In this document: in pieces, positions 1 through 9,647 of the stretch
Layout: every line of letters starts with the position of its first letter
How positions within the stretch are numbered: position 1 is the stretch's first letter
Assembly (NCBI RefSeq): GCF_902806695.1
Contig: NZ_CADCXN010000080.1
Location: forward strand, 1-64,000
DNA length: 64,000 bases
Direction of reading: 5' to 3'
DNA from: Candidatus Methylobacter favarea
GTDB taxonomy: Bacteria; Pseudomonadota; Gammaproteobacteria; Methylococcales; Methylomonadaceae
Position numbers and translations under genes: made by a program
The notes under the pieces: generated by a model
The model's database searches: none
What the model was told of the DNA's origin: nothing
What the model saw: the letters and a program-made list of their open reading frames with translations, nothing else

Positions 1-187
1 CCTCGGCAGCCTGCCGCTGCGTCTGACTGAGCGCGAAGCCTGTATTACTGACCTTGAATCAGCCCCAAGCGCAGCCCTTCCCCGCAGCAGCTTAGGGTTG
101 CCCCACCTGAATGCAGAGCCCGCCCAAGGCCAATGCCAGATGCAGCAGGGGAAAATATTTGTTAAATGGCACGGTTGGGCACTTACA
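1..187 (+). repeat. Dispersed repeat, copy A (inverted relative to 38101..38287)
   Basis: The reverse complement of this stretch matches 38101..38287 almost throughout, with scattered substitutions and a few 1-3 bp indels. The similarity stops sharply at about 187 here and at 38101 in the other copy, which suggests that this is one end of a mobile element or gene-sized repeat. The other end of copy A lies outside the window. Confidence 0.8.
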
Positions 188-274
188 ATGCCACAAGCTG
201 TAAAACTTCTCCAGAACGATTTATTTTCTTCTTATCCCAACTATCAGCTTATCAAGCTGAATAATTATGGGTAA
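2..274 (+). pseudogene. 3' fragment of an unrecognised gene, running in from outside the window
   Basis: Frame 2 is open from the window edge to a TAA at 272..274 and would encode about 90 residues with no start codon inside the window. The first 60 codons lie in the dispersed repeat; the last 30 do not. The second copy of the repeat carries a 1-bp deletion in the same frame that leads to an early stop, so at least that copy is dead. I recognise no family. It may be the end of a degraded transposase or cargo gene. Confidence 0.3.
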
Positions 275-478
275 AAGCGCTTCAATTTAATACCAGCATT
301 ATTCGTGGGCAAGCGCCAGTCGATGGATTTACCGGCTTGATATCGGCATTTCCAAGCCTTCAGGCAGACGTGCAACCTAACGCTTCTTCATTTGCAGAGC
401 TCTGAAGAGTTCTTACTGGAGTGATTCAATCCAGTAAGACACCCGTTTAGCCTCCTCATTTATCTGATAGGTAAACTG

Positions 479-865
479 CTACTTTTTAGTAAAGAAATAA
501 TAGTCTCCGAATTTTCCTTTGAGGGTCATACTCTTGTCGTCTTTTTCCACTAAGGAAAATAGCTCAAATCTGCTCCTGCCCAAAAGAGGAATTTTTAACT
601 TACCGTTTTCTATTTCGTAATCTATGGGCGCCTGATCATAATATCCCCCTTCGCGCGGAATATGTATCATCGTTACTTTGCCATCTTTAAATATCCAGGT
701 ATCTTCCCTCTGGTTGGGTTCTTTATCGGTTAAAGAGTTTTTGGTGTATTGCAGCTTCCATGTACCCTCTATTTCTTCTTTGGAATTCAGAGTGATATCA
801 GCATAAATTGAGCTTGTAAATACCGATAAACCCAATAATATTGCAGCTAGATTTATTTTTTTCAT
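479..865 (-). CDS. Small exported protein, lipocalin-like length, function unknown
   Basis: The frame is open up to 970, but the ATG at 865 is preferred: it follows AAGG-type ribosome-binding bases and begins a clean signal peptide (MKKINLAAILLGLSVF, then a likely cleavage near SIYA-D). The mature part is about 107 residues and rich in beta-type alternation, with an EIEGTWKLQY start and a Met-Thr-Leu-Lys-Gly-Lys stretch near the end. This pattern is typical of small lipocalin-like periplasmic proteins, but that is only a resemblance. It stands alone between decayed regions and has no operon partner. Confidence 0.6.
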   Translation of the reverse strand: MKKINLAAILLGLSVFTSSIYADITLNSKEEIEGTWKLQYTKNSLTDKEPNQREDTWIFKDGKVTMIHIPREGGYYDQAPIDYEIENGKLKIPLLGRSRFELFSLVEKDDKSMTLKGKFGDYYFFTKK

Positions 866-1125
866 GTTCACATACCTTACCTTAACTACGGAAATTTCCT
901 CTGCCCACGCGATTGGGAAGTACCCACGCCTTTTAGATCCCTTATCGGAACTTGACGACTGTCCAGGCACTACTGGAATACACCCGACTTAAAAACACTG
1001 TTCTATAACTCGGCATCGAAGTCGATTATGCACCGGAAATGGCTGAATAAACAATGGATTGTTTCGAATGGCCGGAAGAGTAAGTTTAAAATTTGTTTAT
1101 TCAGCCAGAAGTAAATGTGGTCTAA

Positions 1126-1682
1126 AAATTATCCTGCCTCATTAGCGCAAGACACGCTATCCGCGGACTGAGCGCCTGCCTCCAGACTGGCTACGTCAAT
1201 GCGCTGGCAAAGACCTGCGGCTCCGAAAACACGCTAAACCGCTACATTTTCGGCTTTTATCCGGATACGCGCGCTACATTGGGCTATAACGCCGGGACAG
1301 CGTCCTACGGACCGTTGAGCCTGCGCGGGGCGCCCCTGGTTCATCCCAACGTGAAGTTTTATAGCCGGCATGCCGGCGAACATGACCAAATTCATTCCGG
1401 CACACTGCGCGGCATCGCCGACTGCCGTTAAGGCGCGCTGTTTCTTGAAAGCTCCAGCATAAAAACCCAGCTAAATCTTGGCGCAGGCTTCACCGCCAGG
1501 CAGATTCATTTCAATTTCAAGACTGGAGTCCCTGTGTGCAGATGGGAGGAGATATTGATGGCTTGGGTCATTTCAAGGCAAAGAATAATAGCGGAGCAAT
1601 TATTTACCAGATGCTCAATTCAAATTGCCCTGATCTGCACTGCAAAAGCTTTTATGCAGGCGGGCCTGTAACCTCGGATTAA
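1126..1682 (+). pseudogene. Decayed coding remnants of an unrecognised protein
   Basis: An open frame without any ATG runs from 1126 to a TAA at 1429..1431, and its translation looks like real protein (TGYVNALAKTCGSENTLNRY and onwards for about 90 residues). A second piece in another frame, from about 1545 to the TAA at 1680..1682, reads GGDIDGLGHFKAKNNSGAII and ends AGGPVTSD. The two pieces are probably parts of one gene broken by frameshifts and lost starts. I cannot name the family. The codon use is GC-richer than in the flanking DNA. Confidence 0.35.
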
Positions 1683-2202
1683 AAGCTTGCCGAATGACTC
1701 CGCACTTGCTGATTTTGAGTGCGCTATCCCGCTGCCCCGTTATGCAATTTCAAATATAAATCTGACTGGCCGGTTCGGATTGGATAGGCTGCGATGGATC
1801 AGGGCCGGCTTCCATAATGACTCGTTTTGAAGCGGTCAGATCAAGCGCAGAGTTTTTACAGGTATTCGGCCTGGCGCTCCAAAGGTCCTGTTTGCTAGCT
1901 ATACGAGTCAGAGATAGGTAGGCATTTCGCCCAGGGTTCTTTATTATCCATTAACCGGTTAAAATCCGGACATCCGAATGATGTATGCTGAAAATATCAG
2001 ACATAATATGTAAGGTTTGCTGGTTTCCATCGAATGAGGTAATACCATAATTGCATTGTTATGAAGAAAAGTGATGTAATTGGATTTGAAATAGCAATTG
2101 GCTTGAATAACAGCGTCTTTCCTTCGTGTTATTTCAGCCCGGGCAAGACTATCTCTGCATAGGCTTCGGCTTCAAAAAGGTAAGGACAATCAACTTTATA
2201 TA
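1683..2202. other. Intergenic stretch, nothing recognised
   Basis: About 520 bp with frequent stops in all frames. I see no RNA gene, no strong hairpin and no clear promoter. The last 30 bases, including AAGGTAAGGA, lead into the next gene. Confidence 0.5.
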
Positions 2203-3312
2203 GTGCCTATGACGACAAGATGGCGAGGGTTGTGGCGACTGCTAACTTACCTGATCATTCTGATTATTTGCCCTTTGCTGGGCGTCTGGCTAACTGACAA
2301 GCCACTGAGTTCTTATTTGACGTTTCTCCCTGCCCCGGTGCAACCCCAATCACCTCCTTTTTCCTGGGCGGCCTTTTTTTTAATAGCCGGTTTTGTCATG
2401 TTATGCCTCAGGCCTTTTTTGAGTAAGATTATTTTTTCAAAAAAACAGCCCTTGCCTGAACAGCGGGAAAAATATCCTTTTCCTCGGTGGGGATGGCTGG
2501 GGGTAGCCCTTATGATTATTTCCTGGATACTGGCATGGAACCGCTTTGCGTGGTTCGAGCCGTTTCAGGAATTTACGTTTACCCCGCTGTGGCTAAGTTA
2601 TATTCTGGTCATTAATGCTTTGTCTTACCGCCGCACCGGGAAGTGTCTGTTGATCAATCACACGCAGCATTATTTGGCGTTATTTCTCGTGAGCGCAATT
2701 TTATGGTGGAGCTTCGAGTACCTTAATCGTTTTATTGAGAACTGGTATTATATCGGCACAGCAGACTTAGGGCCGGAACGCTATGTTATTTTTGCCACTT
2801 TACCGTTCTCAACGGTGTTACCGGCCGTGCTCGGTACGGCTGAATGGGTAAATACCTTTCCACAAATCAGCGCTGATTTGAATCGCTTTAAACCGCTGAA
2901 CATTCCGGTTTCGAAAGGTTTGGCTATGGCTTTAATAAGCGCCGGCGCGCTGGGTCTCACTGCGCTTGGCATGTGGCCTGGCAGCCTGTTTTTCCTGATG
3001 TGGCTGGTTCCGATATTATTGATTGTAGGATTACAATCCTTAACCGAAAAACCGCCTCTAGTGAGCGATATTGAAGCCGGAGACTGGCGGCGCATATGGA
3101 CTTTGGCAGTTGCCGGTTTAATGTGCGGGATATTCTGGGAAATGTGGAATTCACACAGTCTTGCCTATTGGAAATACAGCGTTCCCTATGTGCAACGTTT
3201 TGAAATTTTTGAAATGCCCTTCCTCGGCTATGCGGGTTATTTACCGTTCGGTATTGTCTGCGGTCTGTTTGCTGATTTCATTCTGGCACCTTTTCCCAAG
3301 AAAACCGTATAA
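2203..3312 (+). CDS. Multi-pass inner membrane protein of unknown function
   Basis: Encodes 369 residues with about nine hydrophobic segments, many Trp and aromatic residues, and a short cytoplasmic stretch near residues 80-95. Near the end it has GIFWEMWNSHSLAYWKYSVP followed by FEMPFLGYAGYLPFG, a conserved-looking block of charged and aromatic residues within the membrane. The frame begins with GTG at 2203; an ATG two codons later (2209) is equally possible. The best purine-rich site, AAGGTAAGGA, lies rather far upstream. I cannot assign a function. It is divergent from nothing obvious and faces the Hsp70-like gene tail to tail. Confidence 0.7.
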   Translation: MPMTTRWRGLWRLLTYLIILIICPLLGVWLTDKPLSSYLTFLPAPVQPQSPPFSWAAFFLIAGFVMLCLRPFLSKIIFSKKQPLPEQREKYPFPRWGWLGVALMIISWILAWNRFAWFEPFQEFTFTPLWLSYILVINALSYRRTGKCLLINHTQHYLALFLVSAILWWSFEYLNRFIENWYYIGTADLGPERYVIFATLPFSTVLPAVLGTAEWVNTFPQISADLNRFKPLNIPVSKGLAMALISAGALGLTALGMWPGSLFFLMWLVPILLIVGLQSLTEKPPLVSDIEAGDWRRIWTLAVAGLMCGIFWEMWNSHSLAYWKYSVPYVQRFEIFEMPFLGYAGYLPFGIVCGLFADFILAPFPKKTV

Positions 3313-3356
3313 ATGCAAGAGCAGGGTCATTCTGCAATCCTGAGCCATTGAACAGT

Positions 3357-6110
3357 TTAGGATGTCCTGATCAGCTTCAATCCTGGCGGCAAGGCTTCTC
3401 CAAAAATCTGCTTCTCTTCTTTTTCATCGAGTTCCTTAACGTGTTCAACCATATCTGTCCAGGATGACGGGGCTTTGCCCAGTTTGAGTTTTTCGATGAC
3501 TTGCCGGCGCCTTATTTCATCGATATCCCTGGCCCGGTCTCCGCTCATACGCGCTATGAGCGTCGCGGCAAATCCCGCCTGTGGTATTTTCTTCCAGTCT
3601 TCAGACAGAACCTGTTCCAGCCATTTATCGGCAATGCCGGCGGGGATCACATTATGGCTGCTGCCGTGGAAGGGAATGCGCGCGCCGATGCGGCCTACCG
3701 CCCACCAGGTTTGATCGGGTTCGCTGGCTTTTTGCAGACGTTTCAACAACCATTCCCCCAATTGTATTTTCTTATTGACAGGCAGCCGTTCCAGGACGGC
3801 CGCAAGACGAACCATGTCATCATAGCCGCGATTTTTGATTTGTTTGGACATACCAGCTTGCCTTGCTGCGGCCGGATTAATATATATGGCAATATCGGCA
3901 AAAATTTGCTCTTGCGCCTGCACATTCAGTCCCCCGGCAATGCGTCGCCACAGCGTCCACCATTCTGTCCAGTTTTGGGTTTCATTAACAAACTGTATGC
4001 CCTGCGGATAGATTTTCCAAAGCTGCTCAACGCGCCAGTCATCCACCAGGTAGCCAAAACCGGGCCGCAAGCAAAAACCGGTCAGACTCAGCCAGACGCG
4101 TTCGTGCGCATCCGAGCGGCGGCGGTATTTTAAGCCCCCCAGCAGGACGGTGAACAAAGCTCTTAATAAGGGCGTTTCCCAGTCATTTCGCGAGCTATCC
4201 AATTTTTTTTCAAGATCAGAGCGCAGGTTTTTTACCGCTTTAGGATCAATTTGCCTGGATTTTGAGCCGAAAACTGCCTGTATTTTTTCGGCGGCTGCCG
4301 GAAATTGAGCAGGCAATCCCGCCTCCGCTTGCAGAGCTCCTTTCTTTCTGATCTGAAATTCAACATCCCAGCGCTGATTGCTGTCCGCAACGGAAACACA
4401 CTGGATTTTAAGCGTGCCTGTTTCGGTCTGGGCAGCCGCCAGCTGGACTATGGCTTCCCCATTCGGCTTGTTTTCATCGCCTTCAAGAGCGACAGCCAGA
4501 GGCGGCAGGGAATGAAACAGATCGGTAATAGCTGTTACATCGCCGGCTTTGAACTCGCTGTCCCCTGACAGGGAAACCAGATGAAACCGTACCGGTATGC
4601 CTAAACGTAAGGCAAAACGCCGATCCTTCAGAATAACCTCATCACCTTCTTCACTGCCTTTGGGCAAGATGCAGACGCCTTGCTGCTGACTTGAATTACC
4701 GGTATCAATCAGCAAAAAATAACTGCGCGCCGCGCCGCCGCCGATTTTGATTTTTTTGTCGCGCCGGGCGATGGCGTAGCTTACCGCGCCCAAAGCGACG
4801 GACAGCTCCGGGTGTTTGTTTTCAAGCAATGCCGGCGCTTTGGAACGCCAGGAACTGATCAGGTCGACAACTCTTCGGGTAACAGGCCGGCTTCGGAACA
4901 CGCCGCCATTGAGCAGAAGAGCATCGGGCACTTCGCCCGCTCCCTGTAAAGCTTCACGGCATGAGTCTTTATGCAATTTCAAGAAGGCAGCCAGGTGTTT
5001 GCTGACCGCCGGTTCAGCCGCATAAGGCAAGCCAAACTCAACCATGCCGCTGCGCTTTCGATCGGGCAAATCATCAATACCGGACAAGGGGAAAAAGCCA
5101 TCCAGCGCAATGGCTTTGGCTTCCTCCCTGCTCAGGGACACGGAACGGGAGCCGCCGATAAGCCGGGAGCCGCCGCCCAGCAAGGTGACATTTAGATGCT
5201 CCGGCGCATCTTCGGCAAGCAGGCGTTCCTTGACCAGCCGGCATTGTTCAATCAGCTGCGATAAATCAGCGGCGGACAAGCGTTTTTCACCCTGAGTCAG
5301 ACGGCTTTCCGCCAGATGAGCAAGCGCCAGATCAATATTATCCCCGCCCAGCATTAAATGATCGCCGACTGCAATGCGGGTTAGTTTTGGCTCCGGCCCG
5401 CCGTGCTCAACCTTGATCAGGGTCAAATCAGTTGTGCCGCCGCCGATATCGCATATCAGCAATAGATGAACATCAGCCAGCGCCTGTTTAATATTGCCTG
5501 CATTGCGTCTTAACCAGTCATAACAAACCGCCTGGGGTTCTTCCAGCAGCCGGACATTATTGAGCCCTGCAATTCGCGCAGCCTCCAGGGTCAAGGACCG
5601 TGCCGCTTCATCAAATGAAGCGGGCACAGTAATTACGACAGGCTGCTTTTCCAAAGGCGCATCCGGAAATTGATGCCGCCAGACCGTCCGAATATGGGCC
5701 AGATAACTGGCGCTGGCGTTTACCGGCGAGACCTTGCTGACTTCTTCGCTGCCGCCCCAGGGCAGGATTTCAGCGCCATGATCAACCGACGGATGGGATA
5801 GCCAGCTTTTGGCGCTGGCAACAAACCGGCCTTTGGTTTTTGCGCCTAACAGGCGCGCAGCCTCGCCTATAACAGCGGCTTCGCCCGCTGGAGAAAAACT
5901 GACGTCCGCCGCCGATAATTCGCCTTCCGCAGGATGATAACGCACCGACGGCAGCAAAGCCCTGGCCGCGACTTGTCCCGGCGCAACCAGCTGCTCGATC
6001 TGAAAAATCTGTATTTCCGGATCAGTTTTATCGGCTCTGGCAAAAGCTACAACGGTATGGGTTGTACCCAGGTCGATGCCGACTAAATAAGAGGTGGAGT
6101 GATTTTGCAC
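3357..6110 (-). CDS. Hsp70/DnaK-family ATPase with a long C-terminal extension
   Basis: Encodes 917 residues. The N-terminal half is an actin-fold Hsp70 ATPase: phosphate-1 loop VGIDLGTTHTVVAFA near residue 10, phosphate-2 loop ICDIGGGTTDLTLI near 225 and LLNGGVFRSRPV near 400. DnaK proper is about 640 residues with a canonical substrate domain. Here residues about 450-917 are instead a beta-rich segment followed by an Arg/Trp-rich helical region of the DUF3731 type found in non-canonical bacterial Hsp70s. The genes usually next to DnaK (grpE, dnaJ) are absent. It is probably a specialised cytoplasmic chaperone or ATPase whose client is unknown. Confidence 0.85.
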   Translation of the reverse strand: MQNHSTSYLVGIDLGTTHTVVAFARADKTDPEIQIFQIEQLVAPGQVAARALLPSVRYHPAEGELSAADVSFSPAGEAAVIGEAARLLGAKTKGRFVASAKSWLSHPSVDHGAEILPWGGSEEVSKVSPVNASASYLAHIRTVWRHQFPDAPLEKQPVVITVPASFDEAARSLTLEAARIAGLNNVRLLEEPQAVCYDWLRRNAGNIKQALADVHLLLICDIGGGTTDLTLIKVEHGGPEPKLTRIAVGDHLMLGGDNIDLALAHLAESRLTQGEKRLSAADLSQLIEQCRLVKERLLAEDAPEHLNVTLLGGGSRLIGGSRSVSLSREEAKAIALDGFFPLSGIDDLPDRKRSGMVEFGLPYAAEPAVSKHLAAFLKLHKDSCREALQGAGEVPDALLLNGGVFRSRPVTRRVVDLISSWRSKAPALLENKHPELSVALGAVSYAIARRDKKIKIGGGAARSYFLLIDTGNSSQQQGVCILPKGSEEGDEVILKDRRFALRLGIPVRFHLVSLSGDSEFKAGDVTAITDLFHSLPPLAVALEGDENKPNGEAIVQLAAAQTETGTLKIQCVSVADSNQRWDVEFQIRKKGALQAEAGLPAQFPAAAEKIQAVFGSKSRQIDPKAVKNLRSDLEKKLDSSRNDWETPLLRALFTVLLGGLKYRRRSDAHERVWLSLTGFCLRPGFGYLVDDWRVEQLWKIYPQGIQFVNETQNWTEWWTLWRRIAGGLNVQAQEQIFADIAIYINPAAARQAGMSKQIKNRGYDDMVRLAAVLERLPVNKKIQLGEWLLKRLQKASEPDQTWWAVGRIGARIPFHGSSHNVIPAGIADKWLEQVLSEDWKKIPQAGFAATLIARMSGDRARDIDEIRRRQVIEKLKLGKAPSSWTDMVEHVKELDEKEEKQIFGEALPPGLKLIRTS

Positions 6111-6242
6111 GAAGTATTTTCTTCTCTATTAATTTATGAGGCCGGAAAACTTTGGAGATTTGCGGTATTCAGAAGATGAATCAGGCATTGATTTTAAATT
6201 TTCAGCGAACCGGCAAGATACATCCTTTCCCGGTTATTATCT

Positions 6243-6569
6243 TCAAGCCAGTTCATTGCCCCGCTCGCCCGTACAGATACGCCCGCCTTCATCAACGTTA
6301 ATAACGAAAACCTTGCCGGCGCCATGCTGATGGGTATTGGCGATAGTCATAACGGCATCGAAAATGCTTTCCACCAGTTCATCGGGAGCGAAAATTTCGA
6401 TACGTTTTTTCGGTACGAACGGCGTATAGTCCTGTTTGTCGATAACCTTTGCACGCCCGAAGCCTTCACAATCGGATACGCTCATGCCTGGAAAATTCGG
6501 TATCTCGAGCAGTGTCTGGGTGAGCTTGGACAGCATGAAGGGCTGGATATAGGCGCGAATTTCTTTCAT
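6243..6569 (-). CDS. PII-like regulatory protein linked to metal efflux
   Basis: Encodes 108 residues, the length of PII signalling proteins, and starts MKEIRAYIQPFMLSKLTQTL as PII proteins do. GFGRAK and the C-terminal GKVFVINVDEGGRICTGERG match the PII-like fold, but the classical T-loop uridylylation Tyr context is not conserved. It begins 9 bp after the czcA stop with GAGG upstream, so it is the last gene of the czcCBA operon. PII-like proteins next to CusA/CzcA pumps are a known association. It probably binds a small ligand or metal and tunes the pump rather than nitrogen metabolism. Confidence 0.85.
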   Translation of the reverse strand: MKEIRAYIQPFMLSKLTQTLLEIPNFPGMSVSDCEGFGRAKVIDKQDYTPFVPKKRIEIFAPDELVESIFDAVMTIANTHQHGAGKVFVINVDEGGRICTGERGNELA

Positions 6570-6578
6570 GGCGAGGCC

Positions 6579-9500
6579 TCAGGTTTCGTGTTGCTCTTCA
6601 AAATTGCGGTAGAGTGCCGGCAACATGGTCAAGGTTAATAAGGTTGCGGTAATAAGTCCACCGATTATAACGACCGCGAAAGGTTTGGCCGTTTCCGAGC
6701 CGACGCCGGTGGAAAGCGCCGCCGGCAACAGCCCCAGTATCGCCATCAGCGCTGTCATCACTACCGGCCGCAAGCGGCTGACGGAACCCTGCAGAATGGC
6801 TTCGTGCAATGGAATGCCTTCGCGCCGAAGATGATTAATCTGGGTCAGCAGAATGACCCCGTTCTGCACGGCGATGCCGAACAAGGCGATAAATCCGACC
6901 GCCGCTGACACGCTCAAATGGATGCCGGTCAGCAGAAGAGCCACCAATCCGCCGATCATCGCAAAAGGCACATTCATCACAATCAATGCTGCGCTCTTGA
7001 TAGACTGGAAGGCCCAGAATAGCAGGACGAAAATCAGGATCAGGCTGACCGGGACAATAAATGAAAGCCTTTTCATCGCCCGCTGCTGATTTTCAAACTG
7101 GCCGCTCCAGACTATCCTGTAGCCCGGCGGCAGTACAATCTGTTGAGCGACTTTTTTCTGCGCTTCGGCGACGAAACTGCCCTGATCGCGGCCTATCAGG
7201 TTGCACTTGATCGCAATGCGGCGCATGTTATCCTCGCGGCTGATTCGGGAAGCGCCCTGATTGACCTTGATTGCCGCCAACTCAGCCAAGGGAATGCGGC
7301 TGCCGGCCGCGGATAATACCGTCAGGTCTTCAATCGCTCCCACCGAGTCGCGCGCTGCACCGGTCAAGCGCACGGTAATGTCGAAACGGCGCTCGCCTTC
7401 CAGCATTTGCGAAGCAGCCTGACCGCCTACCGCCATCGATATCACGTCTTCAACATCGGCAACATTGATGCCGTAGCGGGCAATTTTGGCCCGGTCTATA
7501 TTAACAACCACCTGGGCCAGCCCGGATTGCTGCTCCGCCGCCACATCGGTAGCGCCTTCCGTGGAGCGCAAAATACGGGTGATCTGATTGGCTTTTTCCT
7601 GGAGAACTTTAAGATCCTCGCCGAAAATCTTGATGGCGATTTCGCCTTTGACGCCGGAAATGGCCTCTTCCACGTTATCCTGAATCACCTGGGAGAAATT
7701 GAACTGCAGGCCCGGAAATACCGCCAGCCGCTTTTGCATCGCTTCCACCAGTTCGTCCTTATCGCCGAAACGCCAGGTATCTTTCGGCTTGAGATCAATC
7801 AGGATTTCCAGGTTATTAAAGCCTTTGGGATCGGTGCCGTCCTCGGGACGCCCCAATTGCGTCAGAATCGACCTGGCTTCGCTGAACTCCCGCAAGCGCC
7901 CGCGCACGTCCCGTTCCAGCGCCTTGGCCTTGGTCAGGGAAATCGGCGTGGGCAAGGTAATCGTCAGCCAGATATTGCCTTCATCCAGCTTGGGCATGAA
8001 CTCGGTGCCGATTAAGGAAGTAGAGGCTAGCGATAAAGCCAGCAGCACGCCTGCGCCCATGAATAATTTGCGGGGATGGCGCAAAACGGCCTCCAGCAGG
8101 CCCAGGTACCGCCGCTCCATTCCCTGCACCAGAGGATTGTGCGACTCGGTGAGCCGGGGGCCGAGCAGGTAGCTCAACAGCACCGGCACCAAAGTCAAAG
8201 TGAGAATAAGCGAACCCAGCAGGGCGAAGCTCAGGGTAAAAGCCATGGGCGAAAATATTTTCGCCTCGACGCGCTGAAAGGTGAAAATGGGCAGGAAAGC
8301 GATAATTATAATCGCTTTGGAGAACAGGATAGGCCGCCCAAGCTCAACCGTCGTGCTCAGCAGCGACTGGCGCATATGCGCAACGCTGGCCTGCCGGCTG
8401 ATTTCCAGCGTCACTTTGACCATGATCGCCTCCACCAGCACAACCGCGCTATCCACAATAATGCCGAAGTCGATCGCGCCGAGAGAAATCAGGTTGGCAG
8501 AAACATGCTCGGCATCAATAAGCATAAAAGCGAACAGCAGCGACAACGGTATGACCAGAATAACTACCATCGAAGCCCACATTCTGCGCAGGAAAATAAT
8601 CAGAATCACTAAAATCAGCGCCGCGCCTTCGAGCATGTTGTGTTCCACGGTATGGACGGTGTGCCGCACCAGCTCCGTGCGGTCATAAATGGGGAAGATT
8701 TTAACGCCTTCGGGCAAGCCGTGGTCATTGAGGTATTCTATTTTCTCCTTTACGCCGCTTAACACCTCTAGCGCATCCCTGCCTTTAATAAGCAATACTA
8801 CGCCTTCGACGATATCGTCCCGGTTGTTGTAACCGACAATGCCGTTGCGCGGCTGGGGACCAATCACCACCTCGGCGATATTTTTGATAAATACGGGTAC
8901 GCCATCCCTGCTGGCGACGACAATGTCGCCGATTTCATCAGCGGACTTCAGTAAACCGGCGCCCCGGACTACCAAGGCTTCATAGCCATGCTCGATATAA
9001 CCGCCGCCGGTATTGGCGTTATTGGCGGCGATTGCCTGATAGATTTCCGGCAGCGTCAGTTTGAAGTCTTTCAGTTTGTCCGGATCGACCTGCACCTGGT
9101 ATTGCTTGATCCCGCCGCCGAACGCCACCACGTCAGCCACGCCCTGGACAGAACGCAAGGTGCGTTCGATCAGCCAATCCTGCAAGGCTCGCTGCTCGAC
9201 CAGCGGAACAGTCGGCGCTTTGATACGGTAGCGGTAAATCTCGCCCACGCCGGTCGTCAATGGGCCCAGCAAGGGGGCGACATTGGCCGGCAGGCTGGCA
9301 GCCCGTAAACGCTCCAGCACTTGTTGCCTGGAAAAATAATCCTCGGCGTCATCATCAAAGGTCAGCGTTACCACAGACAAGCCGAAAATGGAGACTGACC
9401 GCATATTGATCAAATGCGGCAAGCCGTTCATTTCCTTTTCAATGGGCAGGCTGACCAGTTTTTCCACTTCTTCCGGCGCCTGGCCCGGATATTGAGTCAC

Positions 9501-9647
9501 TACTTGCACGAAAACATTCTGCACATCGGGGAAGGCCTGTATCGACAGACGTTCGAAGGATAACACGCCGGCGACGGCCAGCAGCACGCCTGCGCCGATA
9601 ACCAGCAGACGCTGTTGCAGGCAGAAGGCGATTATTTTTTGAATCAC
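6579..9647 (-). CDS. czcA: Heavy-metal efflux RND transporter, CzcA type
   Basis: Encodes 1022 residues, the normal length for HME-RND pumps. The N-terminal TM helix is followed by the porter-domain signature AFPDVQNVFVQVVTQYPG. The fourth TM segment has DFGIIVDSAVVLVEA, whose DFG...D pattern is typical of CzcA-like divalent cation exporters rather than CusA copper/silver pumps. It would sit in the inner membrane as a trimer and drive cation export with protons. The start overlaps the czcB stop by 4 bp (ATGA). The metal (Co, Zn, Cd or Ni) cannot be told from sequence. Confidence 0.93.
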   Translation of the reverse strand: MIQKIIAFCLQQRLLVIGAGVLLAVAGVLSFERLSIQAFPDVQNVFVQVVTQYPGQAPEEVEKLVSLPIEKEMNGLPHLINMRSVSIFGLSVVTLTFDDDAEDYFSRQQVLERLRAASLPANVAPLLGPLTTGVGEIYRYRIKAPTVPLVEQRALQDWLIERTLRSVQGVADVVAFGGGIKQYQVQVDPDKLKDFKLTLPEIYQAIAANNANTGGGYIEHGYEALVVRGAGLLKSADEIGDIVVASRDGVPVFIKNIAEVVIGPQPRNGIVGYNNRDDIVEGVVLLIKGRDALEVLSGVKEKIEYLNDHGLPEGVKIFPIYDRTELVRHTVHTVEHNMLEGAALILVILIIFLRRMWASMVVILVIPLSLLFAFMLIDAEHVSANLISLGAIDFGIIVDSAVVLVEAIMVKVTLEISRQASVAHMRQSLLSTTVELGRPILFSKAIIIIAFLPIFTFQRVEAKIFSPMAFTLSFALLGSLILTLTLVPVLLSYLLGPRLTESHNPLVQGMERRYLGLLEAVLRHPRKLFMGAGVLLALSLASTSLIGTEFMPKLDEGNIWLTITLPTPISLTKAKALERDVRGRLREFSEARSILTQLGRPEDGTDPKGFNNLEILIDLKPKDTWRFGDKDELVEAMQKRLAVFPGLQFNFSQVIQDNVEEAISGVKGEIAIKIFGEDLKVLQEKANQITRILRSTEGATDVAAEQQSGLAQVVVNIDRAKIARYGINVADVEDVISMAVGGQAASQMLEGERRFDITVRLTGAARDSVGAIEDLTVLSAAGSRIPLAELAAIKVNQGASRISREDNMRRIAIKCNLIGRDQGSFVAEAQKKVAQQIVLPPGYRIVWSGQFENQQRAMKRLSFIVPVSLILIFVLLFWAFQSIKSAALIVMNVPFAMIGGLVALLLTGIHLSVSAAVGFIALFGIAVQNGVILLTQINHLRREGIPLHEAILQGSVSRLRPVVMTALMAILGLLPAALSTGVGSETAKPFAVVIIGGLITATLLTLTMLPALYRNFEEQHET

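Noticed and set aside
6579-9647. CusA-type copper/silver pump
   Set aside because: The fourth TM segment has the DFG...D pattern of CzcA-like divalent cation pumps.
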